Shown here: positions 30,900 through 42,166 of the stretch, one piece after another
Position numbering within the stretch: the first letter of the stretch is position 1
How the letters are laid out: the number at the start of each line of letters is the position of its first letter
DNA from: Haematococcus lacustris
Lineage: Eukaryota > Chlorophyta > Chlorophyceae > Chlamydomonadales > Haematococcaceae
Length of the DNA stretch: 64,000 nt
Assembly: GCA_030144725.1 (NCBI GenBank)
Contig: JASKMD010000012.1
Coordinates: 9,809,392-9,873,391 of the forward strand
Direction of reading: 5' to 3'
Notes under the pieces: model-generated
What the model was told of the DNA's origin: nothing
What the model saw: only the letters and a program-made list of their open reading frames with translations
Database searches by the model: none
Translations under genes and position numbers: made by a program

Positions 30900-32985
30900 T
30901 ACACAACAACAGTGCTATATCAGCACCACTCACTGACCTGACTGGTAAAGCAGGCACTGATTTTAATTGGCACAAGTGGCCTGATGATAAGTTAAAAGCT
31001 CTTGATGCTCTTAAGCACGCCATTTCTAGAGTACCTCTACTCAAAATCCCAGATATTACAAAACCATTTCAGGTTTACTGCGACGCCTCGTTGCAAGGCG
31101 TAGGGGCAGTTCTTATGCAAGAGGGTTATCCTCTAGCTTACTTAAGCAAGAAACTGATTCCAGCTGAAAAGAACTATACCACTGGTGAACAAGAGCTACT
31201 TGCAATTATTACTGCATGTAAAGAATGGCGTTGCTACCTGGAGGGTGTTCCCTTCACGTTGTAAACAGACCACAAACCTTTGGTAGCCTTTAAAAACACC
31301 AAAGATCTTGTCAAGACGCCAAACTAGGTGGTTCGAGTTTCTCTCTGCTGACCCTCTGTCACGCATACCTGATGCTCCTGTCAGAAATCCTGTCATGGTA
31401 ATGACCAGGAGCAGGAAACGCCTTTTGGAGGGGGAGGAAGCTGGTGTGGTGCAGCCTGCTCAGCCTGCCATTCAGCAGCCGCAGCAGGAGCCACAGCCCC
31501 AGCTGGTTTTGGAACAGCCCTTACCCCCACCTCCTTTGCCTGTGCACCCTTTGCACGCTGTCAATATGACAGAGCAGCTCCTGGCAGCATATGCAGCAGA
31601 TGAGGCCTTTGCCAGCACTGTGGATCAATATGATCTGGACAAGCATGGCTTGTATCGCACCAAAGGCAAGAACCAGATAGTGGTTCCTAATTGTCAACAG
31701 CTCAAAGCCAGGATATTGGTGGAGATGCATGATGCACAGTTCGCAGGCCATGTGGGTATCACCAAGACGCTGGAGCGTATCTCCAGGATATTCTGGTGGC
31801 CACGCATGAGATCTGAAGTACGTCACTATGTGAGTAACTGTGATGCATGCCAGCGCAACAAGTCTGTGAATACCAGGCCTGGTGGTTTGCTTACACCACT
31901 GGCCATACCCTATGACAGATGGGAGTCCATGTCTATGGACTTGATCACTAAACTACCACCTGGTGATCATGGTCTTGATGCCATTGCTGTCTTTGTGGAT
32001 AGGCTATCTAAAATGGTACACTTCGTGCCATGCCGTGAGTCTATGAACGCTGAGGGTTTTGCCCGCCTGTTTATTGATGATGTGTTTAAAACACCATGGA
32101 GTGCCCAGAGAAATAATCTCTGATAGGGGCTCTCACTTTACTAATCATTTCTGGGCGTCAGTTATGGCCATTCTTGGTGTAAAAGAATGTAAATCCAGTG
32201 CCTATCATCCAGAGTCTGATGGTCAGACAGAAAGGTATAATCGTACCCTGGAGGAAATGCTTCGTCATTACATCTCCCCTGCTCAGTCTGACTGGCCCTT
32301 CTTCCTGTCACTGGCTGAGTTTGCTGTGAACAACAGTTGGCAGGAATCCATCCAGTCCACGCCCTTCCTGGTCAACACTGGTCAGTCACCTCTGACACCT
32401 GCCCTGCTGGAGCTGCCAGGTGAGGTGTACTGTCCCTCTGCCAGGAAGCTGTCTGAGTGGTGGCAGAGTAATGTCAAGCAGGCCCGCCATTTCATGGAGC
32501 AAGCTCAGCAGCGTCAGGCCTATCTGACCAACAAGGGACGCAGGGATGTGGAGTTCAGCCCTGGCCAGCTAGTGCTGCTGAGCACCAAGAACCTTAGGCT
32601 TAAGCCAGGTAAGGCTAAAAAGTTGCTGCCTAGGTTCATTGGGCCCTTTAAGGTCCTGGAGCATGTAGGTCCTGTTGCTGTGCGCTTGGACCTGCCTCCT
32701 GCCATGGCACGCATGCACCCTGTGTTCCATGTTGCTCTGCTGAGACCCTACACTAGTGAGCATCCTCACTTACCTCCTCCTGTGGATTGGTTGGACGAGG
32801 CGCCTCTGTATGAGGTTGAGAATTTGCTCGCCCATCGTGGTGTCCGTGCTGGTAGAGCACGTGGCTACTTGGTCAAGTGGCAAGGTTATGATGACTCTTA
32901 CAGCACATGGGAGCCAAGGAATAACCTTGTGAACTGCCAAGAAGTGTTGACTGCATATAATGCAGTGCATGGTTTGTCCTAGCAT
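30900..32985 (+). pseudogene. Ty3/gypsy pol remnant with chromodomain, copy B
   Basis: Carries the same TAA stop in RNase H (31,262-31,264), the same missing segment and the same integrase frameshift (near 32,085) as copy A, so these lesions predate the duplication. Copy B has an extra T at about 31,290 (GCCTTTAAAAAC versus GCCTTAAAAAC), a private frameshift. After integrase the frame continues through LPRFIGPFKVLEHVGPVAV and MHPVFHVALLRPY to a C-terminal chromodomain with YEVENLLAHR, YLVKWQGYDDSYSTWEP and a TAG stop at 32,980-32,982. This marks the chromovirus branch of Ty3/gypsy, whose chromodomain guides integration to particular chromatin. Confidence 0.93.
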
Positions 32986-33039
32986 CACTGTTACAGTGTT
33001 GCGAGTCCTTGTGTTCTCACGAGGGCGGAGCGTTTCCTC

Positions 33040-33230
33040 TTTGGAGGGGTAGGAATGTAGCGAACGGCTTCTCGAAGCCTAGCTCGCCTCACGGTACTTC
33101 TGTACTGCAGTGTGACATGGTGGGCGAAAGGGGCAGGTGGGCCTTCGTGCACACCCGCTTCAGAGGTTCGACTCCTCGGGGGAAACGTTCTAAACCCTGG
33201 CCGTGTCATGCTGTGGGAAAGAGGTAGTTA
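33040..33230 (+). mobile_element. Possible gypsy polypurine tract and partial LTR
   Basis: A purine-rich GGAGGGGTAGGAA at 33,043-33,055 is followed by TG (33,056), the arrangement expected at a gypsy 3' LTR border. The candidate LTR is lost by 33,230, where LINE coding sequence starts, so its right end cannot be checked. A GGTTCGACTCC box-B-like motif lies at 33,165-33,175 within a hairpin that resembles a tRNA T-arm. Confidence 0.4.
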
Positions 33231-33231
33231 A

Positions 33232-34641
33232 CGGTTATCGGCGCTGCTCTTAGCACGCTACAAAACATTGCACGACGAAGGCGACAAGAAAGCGTGGCAC
33301 ACCGCACGCGGGGACGGGGGTGCTTTCAGCGACGAGGTCATTCACCTATACCTTCGATACACATACGGCCTCACTATTAAGAGTGTCGCTCAACTACGCA
33401 CCACAGACGATTGGAACGACGACAACCTCGACACCATAGCGATAGAGTACGCCACACTCAACTGTTTGTGCAAAACGAACGGCCACAGCATGGCGCTCAG
33501 GAAGTTGGGTGGGCAGTGGAAGCTTCTAGACTCCGACAGCTCCAGTAAATCAGCTATAGCCATCTGCGAGCTGTCGCATTCTTACACGAATCACTTCCAC
33601 GAGGTGTTCGTCATTGCACCTGACCCAGCAGCTACACCAGCCCAAACCATGGCCACCACCCGACAAGGTATAAGTCACATCATCAGCCATAAAGAAGACA
33701 ACCAGAACCCGTCCCACTGCTACATGGAAAGGCAATACAAACAATGTTGTCTAGTGCACGCCCTTAACATGGCCATGGGAAAACCAATGATCAGGCCTGA
33801 GGACGTTATCACACACTGCAAAGCCCTTACTACACACATCCAGGACCTAGCCAATCAGGCAAGGCAGGAGCATAGGCTGATACCACTACGCAACTGCCTC
33901 CCACACATATATGAGGAATCTGGCAACTTCACCATCTCCACCATAAACCACTACCTATACCACCACCACAAGGACCTCCACCTATGCCCTCCAACCACAA
34001 CCACCACCAACAACAACATCACACCTGAGCTCCTCACCACGCTTACGGGAAAGACGGACAGCTACACTAACACAGCCGCCATCCTCATCACCCACAATCA
34101 CGCAACCACCATCCGCCACATTAACAACGCATGGCACTGGTTGGACTCGGAACAAGGCCACCCATGCCGAATGGACACCCCGGAAGACTGGCTTCAGCTG
34201 AAGGGTACGCTCGTTCAAATCAAAAAGGGCGACGCGGCTAATACCAACCTCATCTATCCACTATGCTGGCTAGCTGACCCCACGAGGCGCGCCACAACGG
34301 AGCAGCTGGAACAACATCTACGTACCACCCACATCGACCTTACTACCCAAGACTTGGGCACACAACCCGCGCACAGCCCCCGAACAGACCGGCCGCTACC
34401 CAACATCGCCACTACACAACCAGCGAGTTCTAAGCGCATACTAACAGCCACAGAAGACACTCACCCGATAGACAAGCAGGCCCGGCCGCGACTGCGCCAG
34501 GTCGCCCCCACAGTCACTCTCCCCACTCACGACCGGTCAAGCAGCAGTAAACGGCCCACATCATCGGGCACCATCGTAGACAAAAAACGGACCAAGCCAA
34601 GAGCGCAAACCAAGGACTCGCACACACAGACCCTGATGTAG
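33232..34641 (+). CDS. LINE upstream region: cysteine-protease-like protein (5' partial)
   Basis: An open frame of about 469 codons ending at TAG. Two similar halves can be seen. The N-terminal half has GHSMALRKLGGQWKLLDSD (about residues 83-103), a His...Trp-x-x-Leu-Asp-Ser pattern. The C-terminal half has QYKQCCLVHALNMAMG (about 168-183), a Cys-x-x-His-Ala-Leu-Asn pattern, and later NHATTIRHINNAWHWLDSE (about 286-305). Cys-HALN followed by His and WxxLDS is how Josephin/OTU-like cysteine proteases look, and Dualen elements are known to encode a cysteine protease. The first half lacks a visible Cys, perhaps lost with the missing 5' end. The C-terminus is Thr/Pro-rich and basic. The first in-frame ATG lies well inside, so the start is missing. 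Confidence 0.6.
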   Translation, partial: RLSALLLARYKTLHDEGDKKAWHTARGDGGAFSDEVIHLYLRYTYGLTIKSVAQLRTTDDWNDDNLDTIAIEYATLNCLCKTNGHSMALRKLGGQWKLLDSDSSSKSAIAICELSHSYTNHFHEVFVIAPDPAATPAQTMATTRQGISHIISHKEDNQNPSHCYMERQYKQCCLVHALNMAMGKPMIRPEDVITHCKALTTHIQDLANQARQEHRLIPLRNCLPHIYEESGNFTISTINHYLYHHHKDLHLCPPTTTTTNNNITPELLTTLTGKTDSYTNTAAILITHNHATTIRHINNAWHWLDSEQGHPCRMDTPEDWLQLKGTLVQIKKGDAANTNLIYPLCWLADPTRRATTEQLEQHLRTTHIDLTTQDLGTQPAHSPRTDRPLPNIATTQPASSKRILTATEDTHPIDKQARPRLRQVAPTVTLPTHDRSSSSKRPTSSGTIVDKKRTKPRAQTKDSHTQTLM

Positions 34642-37600
34642 AGATACCTAAACACAGCCCCCACTCCACCCCCCGCCGCCATCCCCACAACACCGCCACC
34701 CCCCACTGATAACCTACCTGAGCACCCAGGACCACACCCACAACACAGCACCTTGCCAACCCGGCAGCCACAACCAACACACAATCGACAGCATATCACA
34801 CTAACGACCCTGAACGTCAGAAGCCTCCATAGGTCCAGGAACGACGTCCTCAACCTTGTGCACCAGCACAGCCCGGACATCCTGATCCTAACTGAAACCA
34901 TGACCCAGCCCAGGAGCAACAATCCAGGCTCTGGCTGGCTGAAGAGAGTCATGCCAGATTATACGACACACCGACACAGAGGCCACAGTGAAGTACTAAT
35001 AGGCATCAAACACAACTTAGCCATCCAAATGCAAGCCACTATGCTCTCACCGAGCATCGATGCTGAGGTAAATGCACGATGCGTCATCCTGACCCTCAAC
35101 CAACACCAGTGCGAACAGCTCACCATCATCGCCACGTACTGGCCGTCGGGAAACAACGGCGACGCGCTCTCATTGCGAGGGAAAATGCAAGAACACATAC
35201 GAACAACCACGGGCCACCTGCCCGGCTCACTCATCCTGGCGGGAGACATCAACGCCACGATGAAAACAGAGGATCGCTCCGAGCACACCGAGTACACACA
35301 AGATAACATGATGAGGGGGTTCGCCACAGAAATGCACCTGAAGGAAGCTGACCCCGGCGACCGGGCCTGGACCTACCAACAACCGCACTGCAAAAGCCGC
35401 ATCGACGCCATCCTAACACGCGACGCAAAACACGGCCCTGAGCACCGCACGCACGTCGATACCAACGCCTATCTGAGCGACCACAGGCCACTCACCGCCA
35501 CACTGAATACAGCCCGCCTGGGCATAGCCCTGGCAGCCCCACACAAACCTCCAAAGCACAGCCACACCATCTTCACCACCCCCATTACCAACAAAGACAG
35601 GGAAGCCTACCGCCTGGCAGTGCAACAACCCAGCTCAGGCGTCCCACAATTGCATGCAGAACTGACAGCCTTCTTAGCCCCCATATACACAGAGGCTACC
35701 CACCACCTGGCTACACTTGGCAAGACCAACCCCCAACAACCACAGCGCCTGACAACCGTGGCAGGACTCTCGGCCAGGGAAGCTGTGGACACCGCAGCCA
35801 CCATGCTTACACACCTCCTACAAACCTGCAGGACGGCAGCTATAAAGACATGCAACACTAAGACCCTTACAAGGGGAGGCCAGCACTACCAACGCAGGAC
35901 CATGTGCAGGATTAGACTGGCACTGGGCAGAAAGCTTGAGACCACTAGAGACCTCAGCCGGAAGGCTAACTCCCTCTTTAAGCAAACCAACGTGCACCCG
36001 ATAATCGACGATCTCATTCCAGAGACAGATGCGACAAACGGAGAGATAAGGGACGCGGTGCAAGCGCGCCAAGGCGATGATACAACCGACAATCACGTGC
36101 AAGCCGCGCTAGCCCAACTGACCAATACGTACCGCGACCAAATCCACCAACTAGACGACGACGATTCCGCACTCGCCATCGCACAAGCTCGTGTCAGAAT
36201 GCAACAACCGATCAGCACCCAGCCCAAGAAGGCTAACAAACGTATCCTACGCCCGTCCCGCACCGACTACACAGGCCTACAGGCGCTAGCTGATCCCGAC
36301 ACCAAAACCATATGCACCGCCCCTGCCGACCTAAACCGGATAATCACCGCCGTATATGGGCAGAAGCTGTCGGCCCCGACCCCCAAGACTGGCCACTACA
36401 CTAACACACAGACACGTAACTACCCGTGGGCCCGCGCCAAAGCAGACGACGCCTTCGCAATGCACGCATGCCAAAACATACACTGGTTGCACACAGCCAT
36501 CATGGACAAGGCAGGCTTCCAGGAATGCCTCAGCAGGCTGGCAGGAGGCAAGGCCCCGGGACCAGACGGCGTGGAAAACGAAATCATCAAGATGCTGCCA
36601 TGGGAGATGCGGGACACCATCCACAAGCTCTTCATAATCATGTGGGCAACAGGCTGCACACCCACCACGTGGAAAACCAGTGACACATGCCTGCTCTACA
36701 AGGACAAGGGGGAAGAAACAGATCTTAATGCCTACAGACCAGTGGGCCTAGCCAACACCGTCTATAAGCTATGGACCAGCCTCATTACCAAGACGTTGTC
36801 TGAGTATGCTGAAGCTAATGGGATGCTCAGCAAGAACCAGGCTGGGTTCCGCTCCCACAGGAACACCACACAGCAGCTGCAGATGCTCGTCATGGCCCTT
36901 GAGGATGCTAATCTGGCCAAGGCAGATATCTACGCGCTCCTGGTCGACTTCACCAGTGCGTTCAACACCACCTGCCAAGACAAACTACTCTGGATCATGC
37001 ATGACCTAGGCTTCCCCACGGACGCGACTGACGCTGTAAAGGACCTATACACGGGCGCTACAACGCGCTTTAAAACCCCGTACGGCCATACTGACCCGGT
37101 ACCCGTCAACCGGGGCACCATACAAGGCGACTCCCTCTCGCCCTTCCTATTTCTCATCTACATCGAACCCCTCCTGCGATGGCTGCAAGTGGGCGCGAGG
37201 GGCTACAAATTCAAATCAGCAACGGCCGACAGCGGGGAACGCGCCACCGTCAGCAGCATCGACTATGCTGATGACATAGCTATACTCTGCAACACCCTTC
37301 GCAACCTCCGATGCCAAGCGGACAAACTCTCAGCCTTCTCGGACTCGGGTCACCTCATCATCTCACACAGTAAAACCCTCGCTACAGCGGCGCTCCATCA
37401 CTCGGTCGAAACAGGCATGTGCAGCAACGCGGCCGAGGTGGACAAGCGGGCCCGCCAACAACTCCAAACAGTCAGCCTACAAGGGAAACCCGTCACCTAC
37501 CACCGCCCGACCTCACCCTTCACCTACCTGGGGGTGCTCATCACCATGACGCTGGACTGGAAACCACAACACACCACTATGATCACCCAGCTCCGCCAAA

Positions 37601-40600
37601 AACTCGAGAGACTCAGACGCTCCTTTGCCAGTGCCAGACAGGCCATACACATCATCCCCACGGCCATCATACCCAGCCTAGCCTATAGCTTCTGTGCCGT
37701 GCCCTGCACCCCAGGGGACCTTGAGCTGTACGACAGGTCCATCAATCAATGCGTGAAGCTCAAACTTAGACTCCCCCTGGGAACGCCCAATGCCATCATC
37801 AGAGAAGACGCCGAGAAGCTAGGCATGGGCATCAGCTCCACAGCCCAGGAATACCACGCTCGCAACACGACAGCCCTCATACACAGTCTCCAGTCCATAG
37901 ATGTGGCACACGCCCACATATCGAGGAGCATGCTGCACAAACAAATCAGATGGCTCAGTACCCAGGCTAGCACACAAGGACACCGCATGCTCACCCTCCT
38001 TCATCACACCCTTAGGGCACGGCAGCTAGTCTATGCCTCTATATCCGGACTGTCGGCCACGGAAGAGGGGCTACCTCTCTACCATGAAGAGTGCCAAACA
38101 CTCGGCCGCCTCATCACACAGGCCAACAGCTCTCAAGCACACGATGTCGTCAGCGCCAGCATCACCTGCCTCAAAAGCCTAGGCATCACGCACGCTTCTG
38201 AACTCAGCTGCAAGGGCAACACACACATCATCACGGGTAGCATGCTCACATCGAAGTACGGGAAAAAGGTCAAGCAGAAGCACATCATCGCTCTCAACAA
38301 ACTTGCGGCCATGGCGGCCCAACCCTCATGCCCAGACGCGACCGCAACGCGTGCCATCCGAGACAGCCGCAACACATCACTCGACTTCCCGCCCGACCAA
38401 CGCAAAATCACAACATGGGCCGCGGGCCTCACGGAACTTGCGCCCACACCCGCAGTGCCAGACACCAGAACTCGCTATATGGATATGAAAGCGTATGCGG
38501 CCATGCACGCAACGCAACCAGCAACGGCGGACCGGGCAGCAGCGGCACCCGCAGTCCATGACGCCACTAGGACGAGCTCACGTCTGCTGAAACGAGAGCA
38601 ACGAGCAACACAATCGGCCCAAACGAAGCCCACTCCACCCAAGGCGGGCACGAAACGGAACAATGAGGGCAGACAGACCCAAACTATCCCGCATGATATA
38701 GTGCGCATAGTAGGCCTTGACCTCCCAGGACTCTCCAGCTGGAAGGTGGATAAAGCCTGCCGTTGTAAACCCAAGAACCTAGGCTGCATACTAGGGGCCA
38801 TGTACGGCCACCAAGAGGCCATTACCAGCATAGATGGCTGGCAATGGGACGGCATCAACAAGGAAAACTACTACAAGGTACACTGGAAACCCACAGTCAT
38901 AGATAGATGGGCACTACCACTATGTGCAGAAGAAGGCTATACACCCACACACATAGAGACCATCAGCAGGGAAGAGGCTAAGGACGTATGCACTTGTGAG
39001 TTGTGCTGGCTACCAAGAGGAGACAGCCCAACGTGCCACAACTGCAAGAGGGCCTACCACCCAGCCTGCCTTGAGGAAGCCCACCTGTCAGGACACAAGG
39101 AACCAGGATACTGGCTGTGCCCTATATGCAAGTTTGGCAGCAATGACTTCAAGACTACCATGCGTCAGTCAGCACACTCGGACCTCATACGAGTACACTG
39201 GCACCCCACTCTCGAACCGGCGCCGCTCATCACGGCACACCTGGACTACATAGCAAAGCGCAACGACTACGACGAGGAAAATAGGCAGATACAAGAGGCC
39301 AGACATGCGAGGCCCGACACGCACCTGCCGGCCCACACCCGACAGGGACTACCGGACCCGCACACCTGGCTACCCCGGTGCATCAACCTGCACTCGAAGG
39401 CCACCTTCCACACCTACCCCATCAACCCGCAGACGGACATCGTCGGGACGGGCAATTGCGAAACCTTCCTCCAACTTCACCCCCACATGACCGCCCCCGC
39501 GTTGAGCCTCAGCACGGGGGAGCCCATTATGCCACGGCACGACTTAGTGCAACACGTAACGGTCCACGACGAGTCGGGTCGCACAGTTGGCCTCCTGACA
39601 AAAGACCAACACCAACATCTACACGCTTGGTTACAACACACACCCCACACACGCAACCTGGCCACAGAGGTAGTGGCCCTCCTAAGGAGACAGGACGCAC
39701 AGAGCAGCCACCACCCCATGAGAGGGGCACAAGACAAAGCCCTTAACACCCTACACACCACACGAAGCTTTCCAATCACCGTGCAAAGATGGGCTGATCC
39801 ACTCACAGTTAGACCAGAAACCACCACCTATTGGAGCCCTGACACCAACGACACGGCATTTGGGGCACACCACAACTGCCTATTGGTACGCCACACTGGC
39901 TTATCCACATGGAATGTACCGGCAGACGATGCAGTGGCACTGAAATGCGTCAACCATGCTATACACTCAGCTACACAGGAGGAGGCCATGGCAACCATCA
40001 TGCTGATCCCGGGGAAAAAGGGCATCTCCTACCCTAAACACATTGACACCCTGCGGCGCTACCCGGAGTACTGCCAGCACCTGGCTAACATACCCCCCAC
40101 CAAGACCAGAAGCTCCAAGTCAGGCAAGCACGCCAACCTCCACATCTACGTCATTTGGAATGCAGCAGGACAACAACTCGTCACCAAAGGCAACCCCCAA
40201 GGATGGCTGGCTAGCACCGCCACTGCCCTCCACCCCCAACGAGACACACACCCAATCCGCAACAGACCAACGAATCAAAGCCAGCCAGCCACACCCCCCA
40301 GCGGCCACAAACAACACATGCGCCTGCCGCTGGACAAGGACCTCCCCACCTCGGGGCACCAGCGCGGCCACCAACAACTCACGCACCATTCCACGACGCA
40401 GCCACGGATGGCCATCACCGAATGGGCCACGATCGCGTACACGGACGGCAGCTGCATTAAGACCTCGGGGGCAGCTCCGGAGAGCGTCGGGGCGGGGGTC
40501 TATATCCCGGAGAACAACGTCCTCATCACAGCCGCCCTGAACGACCCAGAAAGCAAAACCATTAACAGGGCGGAACTCACGGCGATACACGCGGCACTCA

Positions 40601-41666
40601 AAGCGGGGGCCAAACGTATCGCCACCGATAGCCTCTGCTCTCTCTACCAGATCCGCAGAGCCCTCGCTAACCCGATGTCGCTCATCACACACAGACACAA
40701 CGACATCCTGACCGCTATCGCCACCCTCATCATCGACAGCCCCGCCACGATCCACTTCTACAAAGTCAGGGCCCACTCGGGCATCATCGGCAACGAAGGC
40801 GCCGATGCCCTCGCCAAGCATGTGGCGCTACACCCAGAGCTCGCCAACACCCCGGCCTACAGCCCGACCACACGGAATGAGACGAAGAACTGGCTCAGCA
40901 ACGCAGCCGACGGCGACTTCCCCGCCCCATTGCCGGACTGCCGCCACAGCGTGCGGGCACACATGCACCGCAAACACAAGCTGGGCCTTGCCAATCAAAA
41001 CAGTATCTACTACCAGATGATTCAGGAGATCACCAAAGCCGCGGCGAAAGGAGCAGGCGAAAGAGTGATGATCGACACGAACATCTCCACCCACGCGCAA
41101 CGCACTGCCCTACTCTACCGTACCGAAGGACTATACAACCAGAAACTAGCTATGCGCTGGAAACGGGCGACGGATGACCGATGCCCGCTCTGCGGGAATG
41201 CGGATAGTGCCACTCACCTCCTCTCGGGCTGCAGCGAGACTCTACCGATGGTGCAAGAAAGGCACAACGGGGCGGGCCGCCTCATCACTAAAGCTATCAG
41301 CAAGGGAGCCCTAGGCGGGTACATCAGCTTTGCGGACACCGGCAGCCGGGAGAAGGGCGCAAAGGAAAGCCTGGACCTCCCCAGCGACACGCTACACACA
41401 ACACTCCCGACACTCGGACTGAAACCAGAAGATACTAAACACACCACCAGGCCGGATATCCTCATGGTGACCCCTCATAAGAAGGCAAGCAAGGACGGCA
41501 AAGACACCAAGCGGGTCTGTATTATAGAAATCAAATACTGCTCGGACTCGCGGTGGACGGACCAATTAAACAAGGCACTCACTCAACACACCCACTTAGC
41601 CGAGACCATACGCAAGGAAGACCATATGGTCGCTATCATACCAATCCTACTAGGCATAGGGGGCAT
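34642..41666 (+). CDS. LINE polyprotein: APE, RT, PHD, RNase H, RLE (3' partial)
   Basis: In frame with the upstream part after one TAG. Residues are counted from 34,753. APE endonuclease: TLNVRSL (18-24), TET, LAGDINAT, SRIDAIL and LSDHRPL (about 240). RT: GKAPGPDGV (about 600), NAYRPVGLAN, NQAGFRSHRNTTQQL, LLVDFTSAFN, GTIQGDSLSPFLFL and the catalytic YADD (about 837). PHD finger: CTCELCW...CHNCKRAYHPACL...WLCPICK (about 1413-1465). RNase H: AYTDGSC (about 1895), NRAELTAIHAAL, ATDS, HSGIIGNEGADALAKH. Zinc motif CPLCGNADSATHLLSGC (about 2143), then RPDILMV and IIEIKYC (about 2233-2261), the PD...E-x-K core of a restriction-like endonuclease. The protein would nick target DNA and prime reverse transcription there. 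The last part falls in the gap. Confidence 0.9.
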
Positions 41667-42166
41667 NNNNNNNNNNNNNNNNNNNNNNNNNNNNNNNNNN
41701 NNNNNNNNNNNNNNNNNNNNNNNNNNNNNNNNNNNNNNNNNNNNNNNNNNNNNNNNNNNNNNNNNNNNNNNNNNNNNNNNNNNNNNNNNNNNNNNNNNNN
41801 NNNNNNNNNNNNNNNNNNNNNNNNNNNNNNNNNNNNNNNNNNNNNNNNNNNNNNNNNNNNNNNNNNNNNNNNNNNNNNNNNNNNNNNNNNNNNNNNNNNN
41901 NNNNNNNNNNNNNNNNNNNNNNNNNNNNNNNNNNNNNNNNNNNNNNNNNNNNNNNNNNNNNNNNNNNNNNNNNNNNNNNNNNNNNNNNNNNNNNNNNNNN
42001 NNNNNNNNNNNNNNNNNNNNNNNNNNNNNNNNNNNNNNNNNNNNNNNNNNNNNNNNNNNNNNNNNNNNNNNNNNNNNNNNNNNNNNNNNNNNNNNNNNNN
42101 NNNNNNNNNNNNNNNNNNNNNNNNNNNNNNNNNNNNNNNNNNNNNNNNNNNNNNNNNNNNNNNNNN
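41667..42166. other. Assembly gap, exactly 500 N
   Basis: Five hundred N bases, a standard placeholder, so the true length is unknown. The LINE C-terminus, its 3' UTR and its insertion site are hidden here. The sequence to the right does not continue the LINE. Confidence 1.

Larger units (their letters stand above)
26612..32781 (+). repeat. Tandem segmental duplication, copy B
   Basis: Near-identical to copy A in the same orientation, separated by no spacer. Differences are a shorter TCAGCACTGA array (about 1.35 kb versus 2.5 kb without the MITE), absence of MITEs 1 and 2, presence of MITE 3, and one frameshift in the gypsy remnant. The gypsy sequence extends beyond the point where copy A is cut, so the ancestral unit read from the minisatellite through gypsy and the duplication breakpoint lies in gypsy. 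Confidence 0.9.
33232..41666 (+). mobile_element. Dualen/RandI-type non-LTR retrotransposon, 5' truncated
   Basis: One reading frame runs from 33,232 into the assembly gap, broken only by a TAG at 34,639-34,641. Domain order is cysteine-protease-like, APE endonuclease, reverse transcriptase, PHD finger, RNase H, CCHC zinc motif and restriction-like endonuclease. Carrying both an APE and a restriction-like endonuclease is the defining trait of the Dualen family described from Chlamydomonas reinhardtii. The 5' end is cut: the frame is open from a TAA at 33,229 with no early ATG. The 3' end lies in the gap. Apart from the TAG, no disabling lesion was seen, so this is a young copy. Confidence 0.88.

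Noticed and set aside
35079..40821. Numerous 60-230 codon frames overlapping the LINE
   Set aside because: Shadows of the single LINE reading frame, whose domains account for the whole stretch.
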